NCBI GenBank assembly: GCA_963590415.1
Contig: CAVAPB010000004.1
Location: 28,791-92,790 of the forward strand
Direction: 5' to 3'
Length of the DNA: 64,000 bases
Source of the DNA: Fimenecus sp963590415
GTDB taxonomy: Bacteria; Bacillota; Clostridia; Oscillospirales; Acutalibacteraceae
Below the pieces are notes generated by a model. The model searched no databases, was not told the DNA's origin, and worked only from the letters and a program-made list of their open reading frames with translations. Below, in pieces: positions 40,463 to 49,041 of the stretch. Position 1 is the stretch's first letter; every line of letters starts with the position of its first letter. The translations under genes were made by a program, and so were the position numbers.

Positions 40463-41317
40463 TTACTGCATTGCGTTAATTGCTTTTGTAATGCAAGCCG
40501 CAGGAGCTTCGTCAATAATAACATAATCGACATCTCCGTTAAGCATTGCGCTGACAGCAAGCGAGCCGTTGGTGTAGCCTACTGACTTAGCCTTAAGTCC
40601 GGGGAAATCGAAGCCCTCGTCGCCGTCAACATAAAGGTTACCCGTTGTGCCGGTCTGAACGCCGATTTTAACCGTCTCGTCAAAGGTGTCAAACACCTTT
40701 TCAACATCTTCCTTGGTCTTGCAGTCCGCAAACTTCGTATCCGTGCTCTTTACGATAAGCTTCTGAGCAGCATTGTAATATGTGTCGGAGAAGCTTACAA
40801 GCTTCGCACGCTCCTCGTTGACAGTGATGCCTGCCATACCGATGTCTGCACCGTTTGTATTAAGAGTCGAGAATATAGCGTCAAAATCTATTGATTTGAT
40901 AACAAGCTCTTTACCGAGGTAGTCTGCAAGCATCTGAGCAAATTCCATATCGATACCTACGAACTTATCGCCCGAGGTGTACTCGAACGGTTCAAAGCCG
41001 GGCTCCGTAACAACAACGAGCTGATCCTTTGAGCTGTCCTCAACCGCAGAAGTGATTTCAACCGGTGTGCCGTCTCCGAAATAATGGTTGATTACTTCAT
41101 CGAACTTTCCGTTCGCCTTGATTTCTGCAAGGAATGCGTTAACAGAAGCAAGAAGCTCCGCATCGTTGGGGTTTACCGCAAATGCGTATTCCTCACTTGT
41201 AAGCTGAATGTCGATAACCTGTGCCGTTGCCTTTTCGGTTTTTCCGCAAGCCGCAAAACAGCCTGCAACCATCAAAAGTGCAAGGACCGCCGAAAGAGCT
41301 TTAGTAACTTTTTTCAT
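40463..41317 (-). CDS. Amino-acid ABC transporter binding lipoprotein, apparently circularly permuted
   Basis: Lipid-anchored binding protein: basic start, hydrophobic stretch and lipobox VAGC with Cys20. In usual members the mature protein starts with a segment like LVVVTEPGFEPFEYTSGDKF and ends with a strand-helix such as EEYAFAV...NAFLAEIKANGKFDEV. Here that ending sits first (residues 33-80, through the HYFG motif), an 18-residue linker follows (81-98), and the usual beginning starts at 99. The protein ends at IIDEAPAACITKAINAMQ, exactly where the moved segment would continue. Other family motifs (GMAGITVNEERAKLVSFSDT, VQTGTTGN) are in normal order. GGGAGG precedes the ATG, and a good promoter is upstream. 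The ligand is probably a polar amino acid. Confidence 0.9.
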   Translation of the reverse strand: MKKVTKALSAVLALLMVAGCFAACGKTEKATAQVIDIQLTSEEYAFAVNPNDAELLASVNAFLAEIKANGKFDEVINHYFGDGTPVEITSAVEDSSKDQLVVVTEPGFEPFEYTSGDKFVGIDMEFAQMLADYLGKELVIKSIDFDAIFSTLNTNGADIGMAGITVNEERAKLVSFSDTYYNAAQKLIVKSTDTKFADCKTKEDVEKVFDTFDETVKIGVQTGTTGNLYVDGDEGFDFPGLKAKSVGYTNGSLAVSAMLNGDVDYVIIDEAPAACITKAINAMQ

Positions 41318-41349
41318 TATGTTTTCCTCCCGAATATTTTATTTTCCAA

Positions 41350-41378
41350 ATTATACAACATTGTGAAATAAAATGCAA
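41350..41378 (-). promoter_or_regulatory. Promoter of the amino-acid ABC cassette
   Basis: Minus-strand TTGCAT and TATAAT separated by 17 bases, about 35 bases before the binding-protein start. Confidence 0.7.
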
Positions 41379-41406
41379 GTGCAATGTATAAATCCCCGTA
41401 GGCCGC

Positions 41407-41862
41407 CTAACTTTTTTTATTTCTGAAAACCACAAGCTTTGAGAAAACATAGTTGAGAACAACCACAACGACCGACACCACAGCCTTTGCAAGAGCGCCG
41501 TCAACGCCGAACAGCGTTTGGTTAAGACCGATTTTCACAAGCAGCGGCACTCCGAAAATTTCAAGCACGCCCGTAGCCGCCCTTGCGGCAACAAAGGATA
41601 TAAATTCCTTTATCAGCACCGCAGGCTTGAAGCTTTTGCTCTCGAACACCCATATTTTATTCGTTATAAACGCAAACAGCACGCCCGCAACCCACGCAAC
41701 GGCATTGCTTAAAGTGAGCTTTGCGCTCTCCGCCATACTGTCGTGCAAGGCAAGAACCAAAACGGTGTATACCGCCCAGTTAACTAATGTTGTAAGCACG
41801 CCGAAAACAACGTATGTTATCAGCTCACGGTATTTAATTATAATTTCCTTTATTTTTTCCAT
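41407..41862 (-). CDS. GtrA-family membrane protein
   Basis: A 151-residue protein with four hydrophobic helices and the family pattern YVVFGVLTTLVNWAVY near 17-32, AFITNKIWVFES near 70 and FSKLVVFR at the end. GtrA proteins help flip lipid-linked sugars or act in envelope polysaccharide assembly. AAAGGAAAAC precedes the ATG. There is no glycosyltransferase neighbour, so the role here is open. Confidence 0.9.
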   Translation of the reverse strand: MEKIKEIIIKYRELITYVVFGVLTTLVNWAVYTVLVLALHDSMAESAKLTLSNAVAWVAGVLFAFITNKIWVFESKSFKPAVLIKEFISFVAARAATGVLEIFGVPLLVKIGLNQTLFGVDGALAKAVVSVVVVVLNYVFSKLVVFRNKKS

Positions 41863-41937
41863 AAGTTTTCCTTTTCCGTGCCAAGCGGCATTTTCCGTAA
41901 TTTATGTTTGCCCGTGCGTATTTACGCCGACCGCATA

Positions 41938-42477
41938 TTATCTCGTCAGCTCCGAAAAAAGCTCCAAAAATTCACGCTTCGTCTCGTCGATAGGCTTTAT
42001 GCTCCGCCTTAAATCCACGCTTATCGGCGTTGCGGATATGTTAAGCTCCTCGCCGTTAAAAGCCAAAAATTCCCAATAAAGCATTGCGTCGTCAATGCCT
42101 CTTGCAAGGCTTATTTCCTCCTCGGAAAGCTCGCCGATATATTTTGAAAAAATTATTTTCTGATATTCCCTTTCAATTTCGGAAAAATACGGAATTTTGA
42201 GTTTGAGCGGTCTTGTCATATCGCCGATATACGCCTCCGCCGCATCGTGAAGCAGACACAAAAGCTGAACCCTTTTGCCGTATCCCCTGCTGCCTGCCTC
42301 AAGAGCGCAGTTTATGCTGTGCCTTGCCACGGAAAAGAAGGTGTCAAAGTGCCCGTTCGCCCTTGTCAGCATCGAAAGTGCATGGGCAATGTCGGTAATG
42401 TCTATGTCCTCCGCAGTCGGCTTTGTCGGGTCAAGCCTTATGTGGCTTATTGTCGTTATACAGTTTTTGTCAACCAT
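41938..42477 (-). CDS. HD-domain phosphohydrolase
   Basis: A 179-residue soluble protein of the HD metal-dependent hydrolase superfamily, close to YfbR-type nucleotidases by layout. Metal ligands are His in FSVARHSINCA near 53, the His-Asp pair in CLLHDAAEAYIGD near 77, and Asp in GIDDAMLYWEF near 127. TRPLK after GD is typical of this group. AGGTGATATT precedes the ATG. No partner gene is adjacent on the same strand. The substrate is probably a nucleotide, but that is an inference. Confidence 0.82.
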   Translation of the reverse strand: MVDKNCITTISHIRLDPTKPTAEDIDITDIAHALSMLTRANGHFDTFFSVARHSINCALEAGSRGYGKRVQLLCLLHDAAEAYIGDMTRPLKLKIPYFSEIEREYQKIIFSKYIGELSEEEISLARGIDDAMLYWEFLAFNGEELNISATPISVDLRRSIKPIDETKREFLELFSELTR

Positions 42478-43140
42478 AATATCACCTGATTTTGGTTTTT
42501 AATATTGTATCGTAGTGACAGGGCTTGCCCCTGTCCGTAAATCCGCAAAAGTCGGTAGCGACAGCGAGCCGTCTGGAGGGCGTTTACAACCGAGCAGGCG
42601 AGCCGAGCGTGATCTTTGCGGAAAAGGAGGAGTTGCATATTGAGTGAGAAATAGCCAAAGGCTGTTGTGAACGATACGAAGCAAACGACGACGACGTAGG
42701 GCGGGGGTGATTCCCCTGATAGGGAAAATGTCTGCGTAAGCAGACAAAAGGGTGCCCGAATTCGGAAGAATTTGCCCCCCGCCGAAAAAGCCAGAACTAA
42801 TTAAACGCCATATCATATCGTAGGGGCGAACTGTGTTCGCCCGCTTTTAATTTGCTCTGAATTTGACGGGCGACCGCAGGTCGCCCCTACGGGTATTGCG
42901 GCTGTCCGTTAATGCGATTTATATGTAATTTGTTGCGGACAGGGGCAAGCCCTGTCCCTACGGTAATATTTCAATCCGTGCGAAGCACCCGCAATTTTTC
43001 ATTTTTCATTCTTCACTATTCACTCTTATCTCGCCCGCAAGGGCGCTGCCCCGTCCTACACGGTTTATTATAGTCTTTCATAACTTTCCCACCGTATTTT
43101 ATATCATACCATTTTCCCGCGGTCTTTTCAAGTTCGGGGA
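42478..43140. repeat. Repeat-rich intergenic block (right)
   Basis: About 660 bases without a gene, mostly the same elements as 38.0-38.8 kb. GGACAGGGGCAAGCCCTGTC occurs twice (about 42511 inverted, 42936 direct). Elements at 42695-42788 and 42829-42893 are inverted copies of 38437-38527 and 38311-38385. A GCGAAGCACCCGCAATTTTT string at about 42980 matches 38779 in direct orientation. Confidence 0.8.
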
Positions 43141-43170
43141 AACGGTGTATAATATTCCCGAGGTGATAAA

Positions 43171-43350
43171 ATGGAAAAATTTATTGAGAGGGAAAAGCTC
43201 TCCAAAAAAGTAAGGCGTGAGCTTGACAGGAAAAACCGTAAAGGGTGGAACGGGTTATCCCCCGTAACACGGAAGTCGGTAAACAAAAAAGCATATTCAC
43301 GAAAACGGGTTCGCAAAATCGACGGTGATTTTACGAACCTTTTTCATTGA
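43171..43350 (+). CDS. Small basic protein (59 aa)
   Basis: Unlisted short ORF with a good ribosome site, GAGGTGATAAA, just before the ATG. The 59 residues are strongly basic: an opening MEKFIEREKLSKKVRREL, an RKGWNGLSPVTRKS core and a tail KRVRKIDGDFTNLFH. There is no membrane segment. It lies 41 bases before the radical SAM gene on the same strand and may share its transcript. I do not know its function; nucleic-acid or ribosome binding would fit the charge. Confidence 0.7.
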   Translation: MEKFIEREKLSKKVRRELDRKNRKGWNGLSPVTRKSVNKKAYSRKRVRKIDGDFTNLFH

Positions 43351-43391
43351 TACGGGCATAAACTTATGCTAATATATATTCGGGTGATTTT

Positions 43392-44288
43392 ATGGGCGAA
43401 TATTACCGCACCTTCAACGATGAAATGGCGGAAATGTTTTCACAAAAAGTGTATAAGCTGTCACTTGACGGCGGTATGACCTGCCCCAACCGTGACGGAA
43501 CGGTCGGCACGGGCGGCTGTATTTTCTGCTCGGAGGGCGGAAGCGGAGACTTTTCCGAAAAGCGGTGCGAGAGCGTCGACCTGCAAATAGAAAAGGCTAA
43601 AAATCAGGTCTCGAAAAAATTTAAGGGCGATAAATATATAGCGTATTTTCAAAGCTACACCAACACATATGCCGATATAAATTATCTCGAAAGCATATTT
43701 TTTCCTGCGATAAACAACACAAGCATTGTCGCTCTCTCCATCGGAACCCGTCCCGACTGTCTCGGGAAAGAGGTACTCGACCTGCTTGAGCGCCTAAACA
43801 AAATCAAGCCCGTTTATGTTGAACTCGGGCTTCAAACCTCAAACGAAGAGACCGCACGGCTCATAAACCGAGGCTACACGCTTGATGTGTTTGACAATGC
43901 CATGACGAATCTCAAAGCAACAGGCGTGAAAACCGTCGTTCACATAATTTTAGGCTTGCCGCACGAGACAAAGGAAGATATGGCGCGCTCGGTAAGATAT
44001 GTTGTGAACAGCGGCGCAGACGGAATAAAGCTACAGCTTTTGCATGTGCTCAAAGGCACCGAGCTTGAAAATATGTACCTAAACGGCGAATTTGAAGCCT
44101 TCGACTTTGACGATTATGTAAGCACCGTGTGCGATATGATAACCCTTGTGCCGAAAAGCGTTACAATCCACCGCATAACGGGCGACGCCCCGAAAAGGCT
44201 GCTTGTTGCACCGCTGTGGTCGGCTGACAAAAAAAGAGTCCTCAATGCCATAAGCAGAGAACTCAAAAGAAGAAAAGAAAATATATAA
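43392..44288 (+). CDS. Radical SAM protein of the TIGR01212 (YhcC-like) family
   Basis: Iron-sulfur enzyme of unknown substrate, related to the Elp3 radical SAM core. The 298 residues contain the start YRTFNDEMAEMFSQKVYKLS, the cluster motif with Cys at CPNRDGTVGTGGCIFC near 30-45, QSYTNTY near 83, and LGLQTSNEETARLINRGY and HIILGLPHET further on. The spacing Cys-x(8 to 11)-Cys-x2-Cys is that of this family rather than the plain CxxxCxxC. The gene follows the basic ORF by 41 bases and has a bidirectional terminator after it. Confidence 0.93.
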   Translation: MGEYYRTFNDEMAEMFSQKVYKLSLDGGMTCPNRDGTVGTGGCIFCSEGGSGDFSEKRCESVDLQIEKAKNQVSKKFKGDKYIAYFQSYTNTYADINYLESIFFPAINNTSIVALSIGTRPDCLGKEVLDLLERLNKIKPVYVELGLQTSNEETARLINRGYTLDVFDNAMTNLKATGVKTVVHIILGLPHETKEDMARSVRYVVNSGADGIKLQLLHVLKGTELENMYLNGEFEAFDFDDYVSTVCDMITLVPKSVTIHRITGDAPKRLLVAPLWSADKKRVLNAISRELKRRKENI

Positions 44289-44292
44289 AAAC

Positions 44293-44319
44293 AAACGGAA
44301 GCCGAGTAGGCTTCCGTTT
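44293..44319. terminator. Bidirectional terminator
   Basis: AAACGGAAGCC, loop GAGTA, GGCTTCCGTTT, with A and T tracts on both sides between convergent genes. Confidence 0.9.
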
Positions 44320-44324
44320 TTCTG

Positions 44325-45584
44325 TTAAAGAACATAGATTATAACATCTCTTGAGCCCCACTGCTTGCACTGTGCGGTCGAGTTCATAAACAAGTCAACC
44401 GTAAATTTGCCCTTTTTGACAAATCCGCCCGTATCGGCAGCTATGCAATAACCGTAAACTATGCCGTCGGTCGATACGATATACAATTCCGTACCGTACG
44501 GAAACTGATTGGGGTCAACTGCGATGTAACCCGGCTTTACGGTTCTGCCGCTTGCGGTCTTAGCGCCTGCGGAAGCCGAGTAAGCCGCCGCCTTGCCCGT
44601 TACAATCTTTTTGTACGAGGTCGGAACTCCGTTTTCAAGAGTAAGGCTTGACGGAGGAGTAAGCTCCGAAATGGGCGCTCCGCCGTTTTTAAGCGAAGCC
44701 ACAGTAACTGCGGGCTTCTCCTTTGTGCCGACCGTCTTTATCTGCGGTACAGCCTCTTTTGTAACGGTCTCGCTGACAACGCTTGACGAAGCGAGCTGAC
44801 CGTCAACAATCTTATCGGAATAAACAACTGTCTTTGAGCCGTTTGAACCTTTTTGTGTGACCTTAGTCGTTCCGAGGAAAAGCTCGTCGGACTTAACGGT
44901 CTGTGTGGAATAAGCGATTGCTTCCTGCGCAGTCCTTTCGGCATACTGCACACGGTAAACCGTAATCTGTATTCCGTCATAAAGAGCGGCGTCGGCAGCG
45001 GGCGAAACCTCATCGTTTTCACCGAGTGTAATTCCCGCCTCGGAAACTGCGTCTGCGACCGTTCCGTCACCGGTTTTCAATTCAACCGTTGCCCCGTCTG
45101 CCGTAACGGATACGCTGTACGCAGTCTGAAGAACAACATTCATTGAATTTTGAAGAACCGTTGTTTCGGGAAGATTTACAAGAATGTCCTCGCCGAGCAT
45201 TATGCCCTTTGCCGCAAGGAAATCGGCAACAGTGCCTGCAAATTTTTCACTTGTAACATTTCCCTGAATATCTGTAAAAGTGAAGTCCGCCGAACGGTAG
45301 AGAACAATAACACTGTCCTGACCCACCGTAAAGCCGTCAAGGTTGAGAACATCGTCGTTTGTTGTGGCGATGCCGGCCTGATCGACTATGGACTGCGGAT
45401 TCGATTTGAAAGTCGAAACTCTCGTGATTTCCGAGCCGTCATAAATGTCAACATTGTATGTGCTCGGAGAGGCGGCAAATGCAGTGCCCGCACACATAAC
45501 CGCAAGAACGATTATAAGCGCCGTTACTCTCGAAAGGGTGTAACGCGTTGCGTTTGCGTAGCCTTTTAATTCTGTAATCATCAT
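44325..45584 (-). CDS. YabE-like cell-wall protein with DUF348, G5 and 3D domains
   Basis: Secreted peptidoglycan-active protein of 419 residues. After a signal or anchor segment (about 18-38, ending AAS) come two or three DUF348-type repeats (STFKSNPQSIVDQAGI, then KFAGTVADFLAAKGI, then GDGTVADAVSEAGI), a G5-like stretch with SDELFLGTTKVTQKG and VVSETV, a linker, and a C-terminal 3D domain with AAYSASAGAKTASGR and the key Asp in AADTGGFVKKGKFTVDLF. The 3D fold is shared with lytic transglycosylases, so it may remodel the wall. A strong promoter and a 19-bp palindrome lie upstream. Confidence 0.9.
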   Translation of the reverse strand: MMITELKGYANATRYTLSRVTALIIVLAVMCAGTAFAASPSTYNVDIYDGSEITRVSTFKSNPQSIVDQAGIATTNDDVLNLDGFTVGQDSVIVLYRSADFTFTDIQGNVTSEKFAGTVADFLAAKGIMLGEDILVNLPETTVLQNSMNVVLQTAYSVSVTADGATVELKTGDGTVADAVSEAGITLGENDEVSPAADAALYDGIQITVYRVQYAERTAQEAIAYSTQTVKSDELFLGTTKVTQKGSNGSKTVVYSDKIVDGQLASSSVVSETVTKEAVPQIKTVGTKEKPAVTVASLKNGGAPISELTPPSSLTLENGVPTSYKKIVTGKAAAYSASAGAKTASGRTVKPGYIAVDPNQFPYGTELYIVSTDGIVYGYCIAADTGGFVKKGKFTVDLFMNSTAQCKQWGSRDVIIYVL

Positions 45585-45735
45585 TATGCTCCTTTAACTC
45601 ATACCTCTTCGCTTGAGAAAAATTCCGGAAAAGGCTGTTGGACGCCTTCGGATTTTCTGTAAATTTCGGCGTTTGTGCCGAGAGAAAAAACGAATTTTTC
45701 AGCGCCTCTGTTATTCTCGCGTTTTGACTTTTGCC

Positions 45736-45764
45736 ATTATATTTACTCATTTGTGAATTGTCAA
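45736..45764 (-). promoter_or_regulatory. Promoter of the 3D-domain gene
   Basis: Minus-strand TTGACA and TATAAT, both perfect, with a 17-base spacer. The resulting leader is about 145 bases, in which I see no known riboswitch. Confidence 0.8.
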
Positions 45765-45782
45765 ATTTTTTGAAATAGGTTT

Positions 45783-45801
45783 TTTGTGCAAATTGCACAA
45801 A
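45783..45801. promoter_or_regulatory. Palindromic candidate operator
   Basis: TTTGTGCAA-A-TTGCACAAA, a perfect 9-1-9 inverted repeat starting 18 bases upstream of the -35 box of the 3D-domain gene. The position suits an activator or repressor site. The remainder of 45802-46190 is AT-rich with no gene seen. Confidence 0.5.
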
Positions 45802-46196
45802 GCTAAATGTCAAATTATGTCAAATCGCGGTTTTTCGCCTTGAAAGACTTCAACTGATTAAAGCGTTTGCGGTGAATATTTGTGTAATTGTTAAAAATTT
45901 GCGATTTGTGGCGAACGCACACCTGTTTTTGGCTGAAATTTGCCCTCAAAACGCCCGTTTTTTGCCAAATATTCTATATATAGTATATTAAACGGTGGTG
46001 ATTTAATTCATTTTTTTAGGATATTTTTGAAAAATAAGGCTATTTTTTCATTAACCCCCCCTCTGAGGGTCTAAAAAGCACCTAAATTCGCCCAATTTTA
46101 TGGGAATTTCTATTTTTCTGTAAATTTAATAGAAATACTATTATATTTATGATAAAATGTTTTAGAAAAAACGAACGGTTTTAAGAGGTTAAAAAG

Positions 46197-47165
46197 ATGA
46201 AAAGTTTTACGATAAAGGGCAACGACAGCGACCAGCGGCTCGACAAATTCATTAAGAAAAGTGTGCCCAATCTGCCGCAGTCTTTAATGTATAAATACAT
46301 TCGCACAAAACGAATAAAAGTAAACTCTAAAAGGGCTGAAATTTCGACCAGACTTCAGGTGGGCGATGTGGTGGATATGTACATAAACGACGAGTTTTTT
46401 GCCCCGTCCGAAAAGCACTATGATTTTATGAAAGCGTCAAAAAATCTTGACATTATATATGAGGACGAAAACATACTTTTGCTCAACAAAAAGCAGGGCG
46501 TTCTCTGCCACCCCGACGACAGGGAGTATATTGATACTCTCATAGGCAGGGTAAAGCGCTATTTATATGAAAAGGGAGAATACAACCCCGACGAAGAAAA
46601 TTCATTTGTTCCGTCACTTGTAAACAGAATTGACAGAAACACAGGCGGAATTGTAATCGCGGCAAAAAATGCGGAAAGTCTGCGCATACTCAATGAAAAA
46701 ATGAAGCTGCGTGAGCTTCACAAATATTATCTCTGCGTTACCGTCGGCACGCCCCGTGAAAAGAGCGCAATACTCGGCGGATACCTTGTAAAGGATGAAA
46801 AGAGCAACACCGTCACAGTCTCGAAAAAACCGTCCGAGGGTGCAAAGAGCATAAAGACCAAATACAGGGTGCTTGACAGCATAGACGGCTTGAGCCTTGT
46901 TGAAATAGAGCTGCTTACGGGCAGGACGCATCAGATAAGGGCGCATATGGCTTCAATAGGCTGTCCGCTTCTCGGCGACGGCAAATACGGCAGAAACCGT
47001 GACAACAAAAAATTCGGCGGCTACAAGAAGCAGATGCTTTATTCCTACAAATTGAAATTCGATTTCAAGACCGAAGCCGGTCGCCTCGGCTACCTCGACC
47101 AAAAGGAATTTGAGGTTGAGGATGTATGGTTCAAGGAGGAGTTTTACACGGGAAAGCTTGTATGA
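46197..47165 (+). CDS. RluA-family 23S/tRNA pseudouridine synthase
   Basis: Converts uridine to pseudouridine in RNA. The 322 residues have an N-terminal S4 RNA-binding domain (SDQRLDKFIKKSVPNL and KYIRTKRIKVNSKRAE), then the catalytic domain with LLNKKQGVLCHPDD near 97, the catalytic Asp in NRIDRNTGGIVIAAKN near 143 and TGRTHQIRAHMASIGCPLLGDGKYG (motif III core TGRTHQIRAH). AGAGG precedes the ATG. Usual RluC/D enzymes have HRLDRDTSG; the NRIDRNTGG variant is common in Bacillota paralogues. The exact target base is not deducible. Confidence 0.92.
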   Translation: MKSFTIKGNDSDQRLDKFIKKSVPNLPQSLMYKYIRTKRIKVNSKRAEISTRLQVGDVVDMYINDEFFAPSEKHYDFMKASKNLDIIYEDENILLLNKKQGVLCHPDDREYIDTLIGRVKRYLYEKGEYNPDEENSFVPSLVNRIDRNTGGIVIAAKNAESLRILNEKMKLRELHKYYLCVTVGTPREKSAILGGYLVKDEKSNTVTVSKKPSEGAKSIKTKYRVLDSIDGLSLVEIELLTGRTHQIRAHMASIGCPLLGDGKYGRNRDNKKFGGYKKQMLYSYKLKFDFKTEAGRLGYLDQKEFEVEDVWFKEEFYTGKLV

Positions 47166-47224
47166 TTTTCTATACTATTATATATATATATAATAAAAAA
47201 CGAATAAAATTTAAGATATTTACG

Positions 47225-47267
47225 GCACATAATTGAAATATTTTTCATTATGTGCTATCATTTTTTT
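47225..47267 (+). terminator. Terminator between the pseudouridine synthase gene and yifB
   Basis: GCACATAAT and ATTATGTGC flank a 13-base loop, followed by TATCATTTTTTT. It also overlaps the upstream region of yifB. Confidence 0.6.
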
Positions 47268-47291
47268 AGTTTGAAGTTTTGGGGTGAAATA

Positions 47292-48821
47292 ATGTTTTCA
47301 AGAGTTGCAAGTGTAGGCCTTTTCGGATTGGAATCTTATCTTGTCGAGGTTGAGGCAAATCTCGGCGCAGGACTTCCGAGGTTTGACATAGTCGGACTGC
47401 CCGACACGGCGGTCAGCGAATCGAGGGAGAGGGTGCGTGCGGCAGTACACAACAATGACTACGACTTCCCCGTATCGAGGATTACCGTGAACTTAGCGCC
47501 TGCCGACAAGAAAAAAGAAGGTCCCGTTTACGACCTGCCCATACTTGTTGCAATTCTTAAATCCACGGGTCAGTTGAGAGTGAACACGGACAACTGCGCC
47601 TTTGTCGGCGAGTTGTCGTTGAATGGCGAGGTTCAGAAAATCAACGGCGTTCTGCCTATGGTTATCAGAGCACAAAAGGAAAAGGTTGAAAACATTTTCA
47701 TTCCTTACAACAACAGGCACGAGGGAGCGGTGGTTAAGGGTATAAATGTTTACCCCGTCAGAACCGTGCGTGAGCTCCTTGACCACCTGAACGGCATTAA
47801 GCTCATAGACCCCGTCTCCGACGACGACTATGCGGAGCTCGGCGTTTCGCTCGACCTACCCGACTTTGCCGATGTCAAGGGACAGTATCAGCCTAAAAGA
47901 GCCTTAGAGGTGGCGGCGGCAGGCGGACACAACATAATGATGATAGGTCCTCCCGGCTCGGGAAAAAGTATGCTCGCAAAAAGAATACCGTCAATTCTCC
48001 CCGATATGACCTTTGAGGAGTCGCTTGAAACGACAAATATCTACTCCATCTCCGGCAAGCTGCCGAGCGGCGTTTCGCTTGTCAAGGCAAGACCGTTCCG
48101 CTCTCCGCACCACACCATCTCCCCTGCCGGACTTTCGGGCGGCGGCACAGTGCCGAGACCCGGCGAAATCTCGCTTGCGCACAACGGCGTGCTTTTTCTC
48201 GATGAATTACCCGAGTTTTCACGCAGCGCCATGGAAATTCTCCGTCAGCCCATTGAGGACGGAAAAATCACCATAGCAAGGGTTGCTGCAACATATTCAT
48301 ATCCGTGCTCGGTAATGCTTGTTTGCGCTATGAACCCCTGCCCGTGTGGAAATTTCGGACACCCGACAAAGCCGTGCACCTGCGCCAAGGGTGCGCCGGC
48401 AAGATATTTGTCAAAGGTAAGCGGCCCGTTGCTTGACAGGCTTGACATACATATTGAAGTGCCTGCGGTAGACTACGACGAGCTGTCCTCCAACGAAAAG
48501 GCGGAGTGCTCTGCCGACATCAAAAAGCGAGTTGACGCCGCAAGGAAAATCCAACAGGAACGCCTGAAGGGCTCACATATATCCTGCAACGCAAAAATGA
48601 CCTCTGCGATGACCCGTGAATACTGTCAGATAACGGACGACGCCGCAAGGCTTTTGAAGGCTTCGTTTGAACAGCTCGGGCTGTCAGCAAGGGCGTACGA
48701 CAAAATTCTGAGAGTTGCGAGAACGGTTGCCGACCTCGACAATTCCGACATTATAAATTCGGACCATATCCTTGAGGCGGTACAGTACAGAAGTCTTGAC
48801 AGAAAATTCTGGAAAAACTGA
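47292..48821 (+). CDS. YifB/ComM family Mg-chelatase-like AAA+ ATPase
   Basis: AAA+ protein related to ComM, a helicase that aids branch migration in natural transformation and recombination. About 509 residues: N-terminal Lon-like domain (GLPRFDIVGLPDTAV and SRITVNLAPADKKK), Walker A IGPPGSGKSMLAKRIPSILP near 215, Walker B GVLFLDELPEFSR near 300 and a zinc-like CAMNPCPCGNFG near 345. The ATG at 47292 is chosen because GGGGTGAAATA precedes it; the ORF extends 14 codons upstream without a ribosome site. Confidence 0.93.
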   Translation: MFSRVASVGLFGLESYLVEVEANLGAGLPRFDIVGLPDTAVSESRERVRAAVHNNDYDFPVSRITVNLAPADKKKEGPVYDLPILVAILKSTGQLRVNTDNCAFVGELSLNGEVQKINGVLPMVIRAQKEKVENIFIPYNNRHEGAVVKGINVYPVRTVRELLDHLNGIKLIDPVSDDDYAELGVSLDLPDFADVKGQYQPKRALEVAAAGGHNIMMIGPPGSGKSMLAKRIPSILPDMTFEESLETTNIYSISGKLPSGVSLVKARPFRSPHHTISPAGLSGGGTVPRPGEISLAHNGVLFLDELPEFSRSAMEILRQPIEDGKITIARVAATYSYPCSVMLVCAMNPCPCGNFGHPTKPCTCAKGAPARYLSKVSGPLLDRLDIHIEVPAVDYDELSSNEKAECSADIKKRVDAARKIQQERLKGSHISCNAKMTSAMTREYCQITDDAARLLKASFEQLGLSARAYDKILRVARTVADLDNSDIINSDHILEAVQYRSLDRKFWKN

Positions 48822-48823
48822 AA

Positions 48824-48849
48824 ATACTATATATATATATATATAGTAT
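48824..48849. repeat. AT-rich palindrome after yifB
   Basis: A 26-bp perfect palindrome, ATACTA at one end, alternating TA repeats in the middle and TAGTAT at the other end. A related ATACTATTATATA string lies after the pseudouridine synthase gene near 47170. It may act as a terminator or be a slippage-prone tract. Confidence 0.5.
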
Positions 48850-48930
48850 AGAAAAAGCGGTCGGTAAACGCTGAGGTTTTATAAGGCAGTATGATAAAAC
48901 TTAATAATAAGGCATTGCAATGGCAGAATG

Positions 48931-48963
48931 AGGCTTTGACTGTAAAAGGTCAGAGCCTTTTTT
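48931..48963 (+). terminator. Terminator-like hairpin
   Basis: AGGCTTTGAC, loop of 8 bases, GTCAGAGCCT followed by TTTTT, at the left edge of the accessory island. Confidence 0.7.
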
Positions 48964-49041
48964 CTATATCTAAATCTGTACATTCATATTTGGACTTTAT
49001 ATCAATTATAATGAACCTACCAAACACAAGGAAATTTTGGT

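Noticed and set aside
45585..46190. c-di-AMP (ydaO) riboswitch upstream of the 3D-domain gene
   Set aside because: Such switches often precede wall-hydrolase genes, but I could not find the conserved core sequences in this AT-rich region.
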